In this document: piece by piece, positions 26,701 to 33,807 of the stretch | Layout of the letters: each line of letters starts with the position of its first letter | How positions within the stretch are numbered: the stretch's first letter is position 1 | NCBI GenBank assembly: GCA_017409345.1 | Contig: JAFQSX010000034.1 | Coordinates: forward strand, 1-51,153 | Source of the DNA: Muribaculaceae bacterium | GTDB taxonomy: Bacteria > Bacteroidota > Bacteroidia > Bacteroidales > Muribaculaceae | Direction: 5' to 3' | DNA: 51,153 nucleotides | Made by a program: the position numbers and the translations under genes | Notes under the pieces: model-generated | Seen by the model: the letters and a program-made list of their open reading frames with translations, nothing else | Databases searched by the model: none | Told to the model about the DNA's origin: nothing

Positions 26701-29392
26701 TAAATGTTGAACCATAATAAAACTCAACCGAATTATCTTTTGTGATGGTGTATTTGTCGCGATGTAGCCATAATCCGTTGTTGATAGGGGGTAGTGCGTC
26801 GGTCAAGCGATATAAATTGATTTTAACAGTGCTGGTATCGGTTGCAGTGGGCGCGATTGAATGTAGTTTGATTTTATATTTGCCACTTGCGATATCGCTC
26901 CAGTCCACTACCGGATTTGCCGATGGGAATGACCCGCTTTTTACAATGTCGTTATCATTGTTAATGATTGAATAGTGTATGCTTCCATCTACTGAATTAC
27001 CCGATAATGAGCATAATTTTATGTTGAGTTTCGTGTTTTTCGAAACCTCAATAGGGAATCCTTCCAAACCGTAATAAAAGATATAATACGATTTTCCGTT
27101 GGTGAATGTTTTATTTGCGCTTTGACTTTCTCCGTTAGGAGATGTTGCGATGATTTCGGCTTTGAAGATAGCTTTGTCCCAAGGCTGACCGTCTATGAGT
27201 TTTTTAGGAATGCTAAATGAGAATTTGCCATTAAAATCGGTTGTGGTGGTGTCGTTGAGAACGGTTGTGAATGACTGATGGTAATAGAATTGATATTCCC
27301 GAGAGAGTAGATTGAGATGTATGGTGGCATCGCTTAGTGCAAAACCTGAGAATGAACGCACTTCGCCACTTATGATATATTCGCCATTTTCTCGTTTGTC
27401 TACATCGAGGTTTTTTACCTCAAATGTAGGTAATTTATAGTCGCTAACCATGAAAGAGCTCTTTGCTACCTGGCGATTAAATCTACCTATGATATTTATT
27501 GAATAGTTGCCTGTGAGACGATCGGTGGGAATGGCAAATTTCCCTTCAATGCGACCAAACTCATCGGTGGTGGCGATAGCTGTGTCAATTTGCATATAGT
27601 TGGCATCGCGGAAGATTACCGAGAAGGTTCTATGTGCGGCAAGTTTTCGAGTGTCTCCTTTTGTGCTATAAATTACGGCACTCCAAGCAGCTGTGTCGCC
27701 TTGATGATATAACGGCAAAGAGGTGAAACACGACCCGCGGTCGACCCATGTGGTGTCGGAATAGGTTTTTGAAAGGAAAAAAAATGAATTTGGCGCATAT
27801 TTGTCGTCACCCTTGCTTATTGTATAATAGTATTGAGGGGCGTTCTGTTGTTTTAAATTTATGATGCCGTTTTTCGACGATTTAGTCGTGAGTATAGGTT
27901 TGTTTTTTGCAATATAATGTGAATCCTCATATATGTTAATGTCGGCATTGCTTACAACATTTCCCGACTTTGCATTAACTACCCATATGCGAGGATTGTT
28001 AATCCTGTCGGAAGAGAAACTTGTGAGCTCGGAGCAATATAGAATCTCAAGAGAGGTTAGATTTTTTGTGGATTTGTTGTTATAAGCAATAATTGTGTAA
28101 TAACCGGGCTGAGAAATTGTTGCGTTGATTGTGTCAGTGATATTAAAAGGAATCTCTTGGTCATAAACCCGTTCGATAGTTTTATAAACCACCGGTTTTG
28201 CTCCTTTGGGGAAGGAATATGTGCGTCCCGATTTTATGTTGTCGGGAAGTCTTAAGATGTCAATGGTTATTGATTTGCTATTGGTATTCCTGAGAATGAT
28301 GTGGAGAGTGTCGTTGGGTGCGATTTGAGGGCAATAATTGATTTCAATATTTTGATTTTCAATGGTGTTGATGATGTTTTCTATCTCGCAATTCCCACTA
28401 AATGCAGGGAAACGTTTGAGTCGGTTTTTTAAGAGATTATAGAAGTGCGCCCGTTTGGAATATATATATTCCTCGCCATTTTCCCATTGATAAATTAATG
28501 CCAATGATGCATATTCCGATTCGCTATAAGTGTCATATAGGTCTTGGACGGCTTTATTTCGTTGAGTTATGATGGAATAGGTCTCATCGTCAAATATGGT
28601 CGGTTGAGAGTCATAAGTGTCGTCGATGCGCATTAAGTCCCAGTAAATCAACGGTGCAGTGTCGCTTATGTGAAAAGATAAAATATTCTGATATAATGAA
28701 TATATGCGATGAGCGGCCGGGGCTGTTTCGCTGATAGGGGTGGATAGGAATTCGTTAAGAGGGAGTATGCCATTAGAGGCGGTTACGTCGGAAAATATAG
28801 AGTTGATATATTTAATTTCGCATTGGATTATAAAATCATATAGCGTGGGGTAGTATCTGAACGTGAGATTGTTATGTGTGATAATGTCGCTATAATCACT
28901 TAATTTTGCCTTTTTGAGAGCGTCGGCGTCTTTTAATGCTTCATCGCATAACATTAAAACTTTGTTTTCAAAATCTTTTTTGCTCCATTCTGTGATGTCT
29001 GAAGGTGACTCTGAATCGATAACGGCGCGTTGGTCAACCGAATGCCTTTTGGTTGTCTCATAATAATTGCAATAAATTTGGCATAAAAGAGCGTTTAGCA
29101 ATGCCTTTGAGCAAGGATCTTTCTCTTTTGTGATTACTTGTTCTACTTTTGTTATTATCGATTGAGTGCTGTCGCGATTGATCAATCCTTGAGCTACAGT
29201 GTATTCGATAAGTGATTTTATCACCAATTTGCCATCTCCGTTTTTTAGGGCGACATCAAGGTTGGTCTCGGCTTGTTGTGATACTTTCTGGGGAAACGCA
29301 AAGTCCGGTTCATTGACCTCATTAGCCTTAGCGCTGAAATTGGTAATCGTTGTTAAGAGTATGATGAACGATATTTTTATATATTTTCCCAT
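23738..29392 (-). CDS. Alpha-2-macroglobulin-like protein, thioester motif absent
   Basis: A 1884-residue exported protein of the bacterial A2M family, which traps proteases in the periplasm or at the surface. Signal peptide about 1-23; an N-terminal helical region (about 30-340); macroglobulin-type beta domains (about 350-1100), including the MG2-like part with SYSTKGDTRKLAAHRTFSV-type strands; the conserved A2M core with VPNANTTWLFNAIAYN (about 1167-1182) and MPRFLRNGDKATIKASV (about 1214-1230); and an alpha/alpha-toroid-like thioester domain (about 1340-1650). At the expected position of the thioester CxEQ the protein reads LPGLNKNQSRTS, so covalent trapping is unlikely. It has a C-terminal beta domain. 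No partner PbpC gene is adjacent. The gene stands alone between two terminators. Confidence 0.85.
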   Translation of the reverse strand: MGKYIKISFIILLTTITNFSAKANEVNEPDFAFPQKVSQQAETNLDVALKNGDGKLVIKSLIEYTVAQGLINRDSTQSIITKVEQVITKEKDPCSKALLNALLCQIYCNYYETTKRHSVDQRAVIDSESPSDITEWSKKDFENKVLMLCDEALKDADALKKAKLSDYSDIITHNNLTFRYYPTLYDFIIQCEIKYINSIFSDVTASNGILPLNEFLSTPISETAPAAHRIYSLYQNILSFHISDTAPLIYWDLMRIDDTYDSQPTIFDDETYSIITQRNKAVQDLYDTYSESEYASLALIYQWENGEEYIYSKRAHFYNLLKNRLKRFPAFSGNCEIENIINTIENQNIEINYCPQIAPNDTLHIILRNTNSKSITIDILRLPDNIKSGRTYSFPKGAKPVVYKTIERVYDQEIPFNITDTINATISQPGYYTIIAYNNKSTKNLTSLEILYCSELTSFSSDRINNPRIWVVNAKSGNVVSNADINIYEDSHYIAKNKPILTTKSSKNGIINLKQQNAPQYYYTISKGDDKYAPNSFFFLSKTYSDTTWVDRGSCFTSLPLYHQGDTAAWSAVIYSTKGDTRKLAAHRTFSVIFRDANYMQIDTAIATTDEFGRIEGKFAIPTDRLTGNYSINIIGRFNRQVAKSSFMVSDYKLPTFEVKNLDVDKRENGEYIISGEVRSFSGFALSDATIHLNLLSREYQFYYHQSFTTVLNDTTTTDFNGKFSFSIPKKLIDGQPWDKAIFKAEIIATSPNGESQSANKTFTNGKSYYIFYYGLEGFPIEVSKNTKLNIKLCSLSGNSVDGSIHYSIINNDNDIVKSGSFPSANPVVDWSDIASGKYKIKLHSIAPTATDTSTVKINLYRLTDALPPINNGLWLHRDKYTITKDNSVEFYYGSTFSDGDILYVLYDDNKVYDQRWIKAKAGIHKSRILLPKGVNEASMKLIAVNNYKSYSVSAQIDRASANKGFKISAESFRDKITPGSEEQWFFNITDANGNGSKSAVLMDMYSLAIEKLESHNFNLHFYTPPHYSNISSPAFYNNSYSSYYRSPFLKNCTSVMEPKFNTYGYPLLAGRYTGNIYVRALSSSGRSKNSSIEQYAIAEEEIAEDNSEVLGEVVASKKVCYAVQSVSDSPEDSNSPNITLRDNETPLAFFRPMLTTDTLGNLTYSFTVPNANTTWLFNAIAYNKDLDVAHFAREVLANKPIMVQPNMPRFLRNGDKATIKASVMNNSDSTLTITTIIELFDPSTAKIISTYRQIDQIEAAQSTLASIEIKVPIDATMIGYRIKSYCDNFGDGEQSLIPILPASSPVIETTTFYMGIDEKSYTQTLPTMPADARVTLEFCENPTWYAVTALPGLNKNQSRTSTSAAMAIYSAAIADGIVRQNPQIANAIYQWQHSDKSDSTLVSMLSRNQDLKNMLLSATPWVQDAENDTERMVRLALLFDKKGNKTAIDKNIHLLATLQRTGGGWAWIAECDKASTWATLSILEKIGHMKKLGFLPDNKDLNSMTENALKYIDAEYAKLYKKYPKGDYSLYVFIRDMFPEYKQSTAAKKVTNATIQQIVGNWKQYSLVKKATSAIILNNNGYNSTAREILNSVTEFAQTSQSKGMWWPTIENSSDWSIDKILSHANILDAYHQITPNNKDIDKMRQWLIINKEANDWGNSSATSYVIYTLLNTGTRWTRPSLGCEILLNDESITPTRFDNITGYVKTDISPLAPSGKKLTIAKHGEYPSWGAVYRQFNADMTDIKSVAGNDISIEKTLLKKVGDKWIIATDYKVGDLIKIQLTIKAKRDIDYVTITDERAACFEPTEQLPKPIFAEGIFFYRENRDEATNIFVTNLPKGTYLLTYDMYVNNEGEFASGIATIQSQYAPQITAHSAGNHIFVGK

Positions 29393-29412
29393 GATAGAGT
29401 TGATTAAATGTA

Positions 29413-29460
29413 GAAAAAATGACCTTAAGGCTCTGTTAAAATAGGAGAGTCCTTAAAGTC
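29413..29460 (-). terminator. Intrinsic terminator of the sigma factor operon
   Basis: GACTTTAAGG plus CTCT on the minus strand (29446-29460, with one unpaired A) pairs with AGAGCCTTAAGGTC (29421-29434), followed by ATTTTTTC. It lies between the Spy-like gene (stop 29518) and the A2M-like gene, so the latter needs its own promoter, which I could not identify. Confidence 0.75.
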
Positions 29461-29517
29461 GAGGATAGGTAGATATATTTTTAAGAGTGCTATGATTTCA
29501 ATAAAAAAGGACTTCCA

Positions 29518-29988
29518 TTATTTCTTTTTGGAACATTTTTTATTGTGCTCTTTCATTATATTGTTAGTGAATTTGCGTTCGGCTTTCTTTAAAATAAATA
29601 ATTGTTTGCTTGAAATGACTGTTTTTAGTTTGTCAAAGTATTTCAATTCAATAGCCGATTCTTTCTTTTTGAGGTCAATGATGGCTTTTGTCGCAGCATC
29701 ATATTCCACATCGGTAGCGGCTTTATTATTAGCAACTTGTTTCTCAAGTTTACGAGTCTCACGATTTACTTTATATATTTCGTCCTCCATTGCATCGTAA
29801 ATGGGGAAGAACTTCGTTTGTTGGTCTTTTGCAAGACCAAGTTCCTTAGCAATGAAATCATGTTTATGTTGGCGCATGTGAGCAAACCATTCTTTACGAT
29901 CCATTTTTTTGCCTTTATCTTTTGCTTCAATAGTGCAAAGAGGAGCAAATAATGCTAAAACTAATATTATAATAAGACTTCGTTTCAT
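29518..29988 (-). CDS. Small helical periplasmic protein (Spy/CpxP-like)
   Basis: A 156-residue exported protein: signal peptide of about 22 residues (cleavage near IEA), followed by a wholly helical, charged region with the pattern MDRKEWFAHMRQHKHDFIAKELGL and a long coiled coil, and a very basic C terminus. It resembles the Spy/CpxP-like or LTXXQ-type periplasmic proteins often found behind ECF sigma and anti-sigma genes in Bacteroidales. Such proteins can act as ATP-independent chaperones or feed back on envelope stress, but the exact role here is inference. It is the last gene of the three-gene operon, 10 bases after the anti-sigma-like gene. Confidence 0.65.
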   Translation of the reverse strand: MKRSLIIILVLALFAPLCTIEAKDKGKKMDRKEWFAHMRQHKHDFIAKELGLAKDQQTKFFPIYDAMEDEIYKVNRETRKLEKQVANNKAATDVEYDAATKAIIDLKKKESAIELKYFDKLKTVISSKQLFILKKAERKFTNNIMKEHNKKCSKKK

Positions 29989-29998
29989 AGGGATATTA

Positions 29999-30412
29999 TT
30001 AATAAGATGTTTCTATTATTAAATCGCCGGCTTCATATCCGTCTTCATACATACTCTCAAGAAGGCTATATTCATCAATATCTTCGTAACAGTAATCACT
30101 TATAAATGATTCATCTTCGATTGCTTGTGCTAATATTTGTGCCGAGTTGGCTGCTTCCGATGGTGTCCCCGGAGTATTAGAACCCATTAAATCAACCATT
30201 TTTACCATGCACCAGATGCCGGCAAACATGGCTACTAAATACACATAAGCCCTTACTCTTTGCCATGCGGTAGGTGGTTTCGCGATTATTGGTTCTTGCT
30301 TTTCCGGAAGATTTTGCATCATTTTTTCGGCAAAATCAGCAAAATAATTGTCAGGTACGGTCATTCCCGACTTGCGATTGATTTTGTCTAATATGTTCTT
30401 GTCTTCTTTCAT
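29999..30412 (-). CDS. Membrane-anchored anti-sigma-like protein
   Basis: A 137-residue protein with a short cytosolic N-terminal part containing VPDNYFADFAEKMMQNLPEK (residues 19-38; the DNYF...LP pattern is common in Bacteroidales proteins encoded next to ECF sigma factors), one transmembrane helix (YVYLVAMFAGIWCMVKMVDL, about 72-91) and an acidic C-terminal periplasmic tail of about 45 residues. I infer it sequesters the sigma factor encoded just upstream and releases it on an envelope signal. No classical zinc anti-sigma HxxxCxxC motif is present, so this is not the ZAS type. It lies 48 bases after the sigma factor. Confidence 0.6.
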   Translation of the reverse strand: MKEDKNILDKINRKSGMTVPDNYFADFAEKMMQNLPEKQEPIIAKPPTAWQRVRAYVYLVAMFAGIWCMVKMVDLMGSNTPGTPSEAANSAQILAQAIEDESFISDYCYEDIDEYSLLESMYEDGYEAGDLIIETSY

Positions 30413-30460
30413 TGAGGTAGAGTCTTTTCGTTATTTATGACTATAATGAGTGAAAAAGGT

Positions 30461-31021
30461 TTAATCGTTATCTTCAAAAAATTGTTCAATTTTTTTTACG
30501 GCAAGATGATATGATGCTTTTAATGCACCAACCGATGTGCCGAGAATCTCCGACATTTGTTCATATTTCATCTCATCATAGTATTTCATATTGAATACTA
30601 ATCGTTGTTTTTCGGGGAGAGAGGCAATCGCTTTACGCAGTTTGAGGGCTAATTCATCGCCATCGATATGTTGGTCGGCCTCAATAGTGTTGATAAGGAA
30701 AGATTCCTCATCATCAAGAGAGATATTGAGTCGTTTGCGTTCTTTTTCAAGAAATGTGATACTTTCGTTGATTGCGATTTTATGTAGCCAAGTGGAAAGT
30801 TTTGCATCGCCACGGAAATTTTCAATAGCACCCCACGCTTTCATGAAAGTGTTTTGAAGCAAATCATTGGCATCGTCATGATTGTTGACCATGCGACGTA
30901 TTTGCCAATATAGCGTTTCGGAATATCGTTTTATCACATCTCCAAAAGCCTCACGACAAGTTGATGGCTCACGCAATCGAGCCACTAACTCAAGATCTTC
31001 TTTTGGGGTATTTTTATCCAT
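30461..31021 (-). CDS. RpoE-like ECF RNA polymerase sigma factor
   Basis: A sigma-70 family, extracytoplasmic function sigma factor. I use ATG at 31021, giving 186 residues; the frame extends to a TTG at 31039 but that adds nothing conserved. Region 2 is seen in DDANDLLQNTFMKAW and FRGDAKLSTWLHKIAINES (-10 recognition and core binding); region 4 in LPEKQRLVFNMKYYDEM and SEILGTSVGALKASYHLAVKK (helix-turn-helix reading the -35). It probably directs an envelope-stress regulon and is held by the membrane protein downstream. Its own promoter is not clear; a near-consensus TTAATTTG lies at 31070-31077 on the minus strand. Confidence 0.92.
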   Translation of the reverse strand: MDKNTPKEDLELVARLREPSTCREAFGDVIKRYSETLYWQIRRMVNNHDDANDLLQNTFMKAWGAIENFRGDAKLSTWLHKIAINESITFLEKERKRLNISLDDEESFLINTIEADQHIDGDELALKLRKAIASLPEKQRLVFNMKYYDEMKYEQMSEILGTSVGALKASYHLAVKKIEQFFEDND

Positions 31022-31231
31022 AATTGGGAGAAATTTCAAAATTTAGCTGTAAAATTAAGGAAAGTTTTTCAAATTAACACTACAATACTCAAAAGATTAG
31101 TATTTGTTTGGATTTTATTACAAAAAAATCCCATCGCATCAACATTGCTCACCAGCCATTATGGGGTTGTAATGTCACAAGGGGCATTAGCGACCTTAAG
31201 GACTCTAAAGACGTCAAAGCCGGGAGGTGGT

Positions 31232-31313
31232 CAGCCCCTAACTCTCCTCCTGCCACGCAGTGGATAGGAGGAACAATAGAGCCAATGAGGGCAGCAACTC
31301 TCCTCTTGAAAAT
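31232..31313 (+). repeat. 82-base direct repeat, copy 1
   Basis: Starts CAGCCCCTAACTCTCCTCC and ends TCTCCTCTTGAAAATT. It is nearly identical to 31647-31728, differing mainly in a short central part. The interior can form a CCAC-GCA-GTGG mini-hairpin and a TCCTCC/GGAGGA stem. Confidence 0.8.
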
Positions 31314-31333
31314 TACAGAGTAATTTTTAGGAG

Positions 31334-31460
31334 GAGTACCCCGAAGGGGGGGAGGTGGTCAGTCCGTGCGAAGCACGAGAAAGCGCAGCGATATGAATAG
31401 CCGAGGGTTGAGCGTAGCGATACCCCCGGACAGAGGAGTACCCCGAAGGGGGGAGGTGGT
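31334..31460 (+). repeat. REP-like palindromic cluster (GAA-triloop hairpins), left copy
   Basis: Contains TACCCCGAAGGGG twice (31337-31350 region and 31438-31451 region) and, at 31350-31405, a 56-base unit beginning GGGAGGTGGTCAG, with CGTGC-GAA-GCACG at its centre. The 56-base unit recurs at 37505-37560 with only a few differences and in the same orientation. Such short extragenic palindromes are typical dispersed intergenic repeats; the function here is unknown. Confidence 0.75.
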
Positions 31461-31601
31461 TAAAAAAAGAAAAGTATATAATTACGCATTATAAAATTAT
31501 TAACCCCTCCGTCACTTCGTGCCACCTCCCCTATCTCTTCGAGCAGGGCAGGAGTTTTTGCCCACCAGCCTCAATTATCCTCCTGTGGATAACATGATAC
31601 C

Positions 31602-31637
31602 CCTAGTTGCCCCGGTTGTCCTAGTTGTCCTATTTAG
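31602..31637 (+). repeat. Imperfect 9-bp tandem repeats, left cluster
   Basis: Four imperfect 9-mers: CCTAGTTGC, CCCGGTTGT, CCTAGTTGT, CCTATTTAG. A related 9-mer array lies at 37586-37630, right of the island, again preceded by GATACCCC-like sequence. Confidence 0.6.
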
Positions 31638-31646
31638 CCCATGCGT

Positions 31647-31728
31647 CAGCCCTAACTCTCCTCCTGCCACGCAGAGGAGAGTAGGAACAATAGAGCCAAT
31701 GAGAGCAGCAACTCTCCTCTTGAAAATT
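31647..31728 (+). repeat. 82-base direct repeat, copy 2
   Basis: Second copy of the repeat at 31232-31313. In this copy CTCTCCTC and GAGGAGAG form a perfect 8-bp stem around a 10-base loop, while copy 1 has changed bases there. Confidence 0.8.
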
Positions 31729-31752
31729 GCTTAGTATGTATCGTCCTGAAAA

Positions 31753-31814
31753 AGGTTTACTCTTTTATTCATAATCCTAAATTTTGTTTAATTTCCAGTA
31801 AACCTATATTAGGA
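31753..31814. repeat. Crossed inverted repeats at the left island edge
   Basis: AGGTTTACT (31753-31761) is the complement of AGTAAACCT (31797-31805), and TCCTAA (31775-31780) that of TTAGGA (31809-31814). The order A-B-A'-B' would allow a pseudoknot in RNA or mark a recombination site in DNA. Foreign-looking coding sequence begins at about 31802. Confidence 0.45.
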
Positions 31815-31984
31815 CTAGACAGTTGGAATTGAAAGCCAGGTTACAAATGATATATGATGAATTGGGCTTAAAGAAGAAAGCCAAAGCTACTGATATTACA
31901 AGCTTTGGTTATGAAGTAAAAGATGTAAAAATCCCTACCAATGATGGAAGGGTAAATGGATTTGAACTTAAATTGATACGATAA
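31802..31984 (+). pseudogene. C-terminal fragment of an unrecognised mobile-element protein
   Basis: A 60-codon open stretch with no start codon, directly after an in-frame stop at 31799-31801. It ends in TAA overlapping the ATG of the next frame (TAATG). The peptide is helical and charged, with RTRQLELKARLQMIYDELGL followed by KKKAKATDI. It looks like the tail of a larger protein cut off at the island edge. I do not recognise the family with confidence; a replication or mobilisation protein is a guess. The tight overlap suggests it and the next gene were once an operon. Confidence 0.45.
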
Positions 31985-32442
31985 TGGATAATTTTACTAA
32001 AATGGAATTGCTTGGTAGGGATAAGTTTGAATCCCTACTGATACAAATGGGGATTACTAATTACTATTTTACCCCTGAGAAGTACAACCCAGTAGATTGT
32101 TACTTTAATAATAGTAGCTAGTGGATGGCTGAAATAAAGGTTAGGGATAAGTTTTGGAATCCTCTATTTATGGAAGTGCAAAAATACAAGGCTATGAAGT
32201 AGATTGTGAAGGATGGTGGTGCTGAAAATGGATTATATGTGAACTTTATTGATAATAGGTGTTACATCTTCATACTAAGCCAAATTTGCCAGGCTAATGG
32301 GTGCTACACTAAATATATATATGCCAATAGGCATACTGCCATAAGTACTGAAGATAAAGTTGATAAGCTAATAATTTGCCTACCAACCAAACTTGCTACT
32401 ATTTATGAATGGGATGGTACCAGATGGAATGATGTGAAATGA
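31984..32442 (+). pseudogene. PD-(D/E)XK-like nuclease gene with two in-frame TAG codons
   Basis: One continuous frame of 153 codons from ATG at 31984 to TGA, broken only by TAG at codon 46 (32119-32121) and TAG at codon 73 (32200-32202). The frame is otherwise intact and reads as ordinary protein on both sides. The segment VDCYF (about 37-41) followed by AEIKVRDKF (49-57) fits a D...ExK nuclease core of the restriction-endonuclease-like fold, with MEVQKYKAMK after it. A glutamine at each TAG would fit the surroundings (SS-Q-WMAEIK, MK-Q-IVKDG). Either two CAG-to-TAG changes inactivated it, or it comes from a phage or element in which TAG is read as glutamine. A GTG at 32206 could restart only the C-terminal half. 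Confidence 0.6.
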
Positions 32443-32450
32443 TACAATAA

Positions 32451-32478
32451 CTCCCACCTTAGTTGCCTAGGGTGGGGC
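32451..32478. terminator. Hairpin between converging frames
   Basis: CCCACCTTAG (32453-32462) pairs with CTAGGGTGGG (32467-32476) around a 4-base loop, with one wobble. It separates the plus-strand nuclease remnant from the minus-strand mcrC and could act in either direction; T runs are weak. Confidence 0.5.
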
Positions 32479-33807
32479 TTAATCTGATTTAATTAAATCG
32501 CATTGTTTTATAAAATCTTGTTCATATTTCTCCATAGAAGTGCAGAATGAAGGATAGCTATCACAATTAGATGGTATTCTTAACCCAAGCTTAGTGATTG
32601 TACCACCATTTACACCTCCTTTTTCAGTTTTGATTTTTAATGGTGTGTGCTTCACATCTTCATCAGGATAAGGATAGAAAAGTAATCCTTGGTTAGAGCA
32701 AAACCGATACATATAAGTAATAGTTTTATAATAGATGGATGTTGCCTTTTCTTCACCATACCAACTTTCCCTATTCAGCGGAATATATTTTGCATCAGCA
32801 ACAATCTTCTTATCAATGGTTAGATAATCAGGGATGATTTGTTGGAAGTTCTCAAATAGGTAAAATCTTTCTTTGCCCCTATCTTTCAGGTAGTGATTAT
32901 ATCTGCCTTCAAGAACAATGGCTAGGTATTCTTCCCACAACCAAGCTGCATCAATCAGAACACCATACACTTCATCTTCTTCCTGACCATACTTTAATTC
33001 TTCGTGTCTTAGAATCTGCAAGCAAAGTCTTTGGAGTGGGGTGTACTCACTAAAATAGGGATGAGCAATAGGTCGCAAATTCTTATGAATAACCATTTGT
33101 GTTTCATTGGGTATAAAGCTTGGGGTGGCACTTACTATTTGTGCTACTGCCTTATTTGTATCTGCATCTATGTTCAGAATATCACCGCCACCCTTGAATT
33201 TGCGGATAAATTCAATGGTGTGCCTAATAAGCTGGGTAACTTCATTGTCATAACTATATTCCCGAGTTGAGTAGGCTACTTTCCCATTAAAGGGTTCATT
33301 GTATCTGATATGTCTGTTAACATCAATAACTCCCCTTATATTTGCATCATTGTACTTATGTGTAATATACTTCTTATAAATACCTTGATTAATTGCCTTC
33401 TTTAGATATAGTGGGAAAAGATAAATAAGAAAGTCAAACACACAGTCTTCATCCATTGTATGATGAAGGCTTAACAAGTTAATTTTAGCTACCTTCTGAA
33501 GCATATAATGCAAGAAGAAATCATCTTTACCATCATTAGCAAATCTAGAATGAATAGATAAGTGGGTCTTATTTCTTCCAATAAAGCCTACAATACTGTT
33601 GGTGTAAAGTGTTTTGCCTTCATCTGAAATGTTACATATCACCTTTTTCCCAAAATCCCTGTCATAGCTTTCAAAGGAATCTGGGAATACAAGCAAGTTA
33701 GGATATTCATCTAATGTAATATCAGATATGCCCACATCTGATATAGCCTTCAAATCCTGAAGTTCTTTAGGATCGATAGCTATTCTATGATAATCACAGG
33801 TAATCAA
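32479..33807 (-). CDS. mcrC: McrC-like nuclease subunit of a type IV restriction system
   Basis: A 442-residue McrC-family protein, the DNA-cleaving partner of the McrB GTPase. The PD-(D/E)XK active site is visible as PDYLTIDKKIVADAKYI (about residues 325-342; D and DAK). Earlier parts have the McrC layout, with an N-terminal beta domain (SIVGFIGRNKTHLSIHSRF) and a helical middle with RGVIDVNRHIRYN. The start is TTG at 33807; it overlaps the mcrB stop as TTGA, so translation is probably coupled. No ATG gives the full domain. It appears intact, unlike most of the island. Together with McrB it should cut DNA with modified cytosines, as incoming phage or conjugative DNA may carry; the exact modification is unknown. 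Confidence 0.85.
   Translation of the reverse strand: MITCDYHRIAIDPKELQDLKAISDVGISDITLDEYPNLLVFPDSFESYDRDFGKKVICNISDEGKTLYTNSIVGFIGRNKTHLSIHSRFANDGKDDFFLHYMLQKVAKINLLSLHHTMDEDCVFDFLIYLFPLYLKKAINQGIYKKYITHKYNDANIRGVIDVNRHIRYNEPFNGKVAYSTREYSYDNEVTQLIRHTIEFIRKFKGGGDILNIDADTNKAVAQIVSATPSFIPNETQMVIHKNLRPIAHPYFSEYTPLQRLCLQILRHEELKYGQEEDEVYGVLIDAAWLWEEYLAIVLEGRYNHYLKDRGKERFYLFENFQQIIPDYLTIDKKIVADAKYIPLNRESWYGEEKATSIYYKTITYMYRFCSNQGLLFYPYPDEDVKHTPLKIKTEKGGVNGGTITKLGLRIPSNCDSYPSFCTSMEKYEQDFIKQCDLIKSD

Larger units (their letters stand above)
31022..31801. other. Repeat-rich intergenic stretch left of the island
   Basis: This 780-base stretch has no believable gene: the small open frames in it are made of repeat sequence. 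It contains two copies of an 82-base direct repeat (31232-31313, 31647-31728), REP-like palindromes with GAA triloops (31334-31460), an inverted fragment of the same family (31512-31531), 9-bp tandem repeats (31602-31637) and crossed inverted repeats at the edge of foreign DNA (31753-31814). Confidence 0.7.

Noticed and set aside
31108-31734. Two similar small proteins ending in the same MRAATLLLKI sequence
   Set aside because: Both are translations of the 82-base direct repeat; there is no start context and the repeats behave as non-coding DNA.
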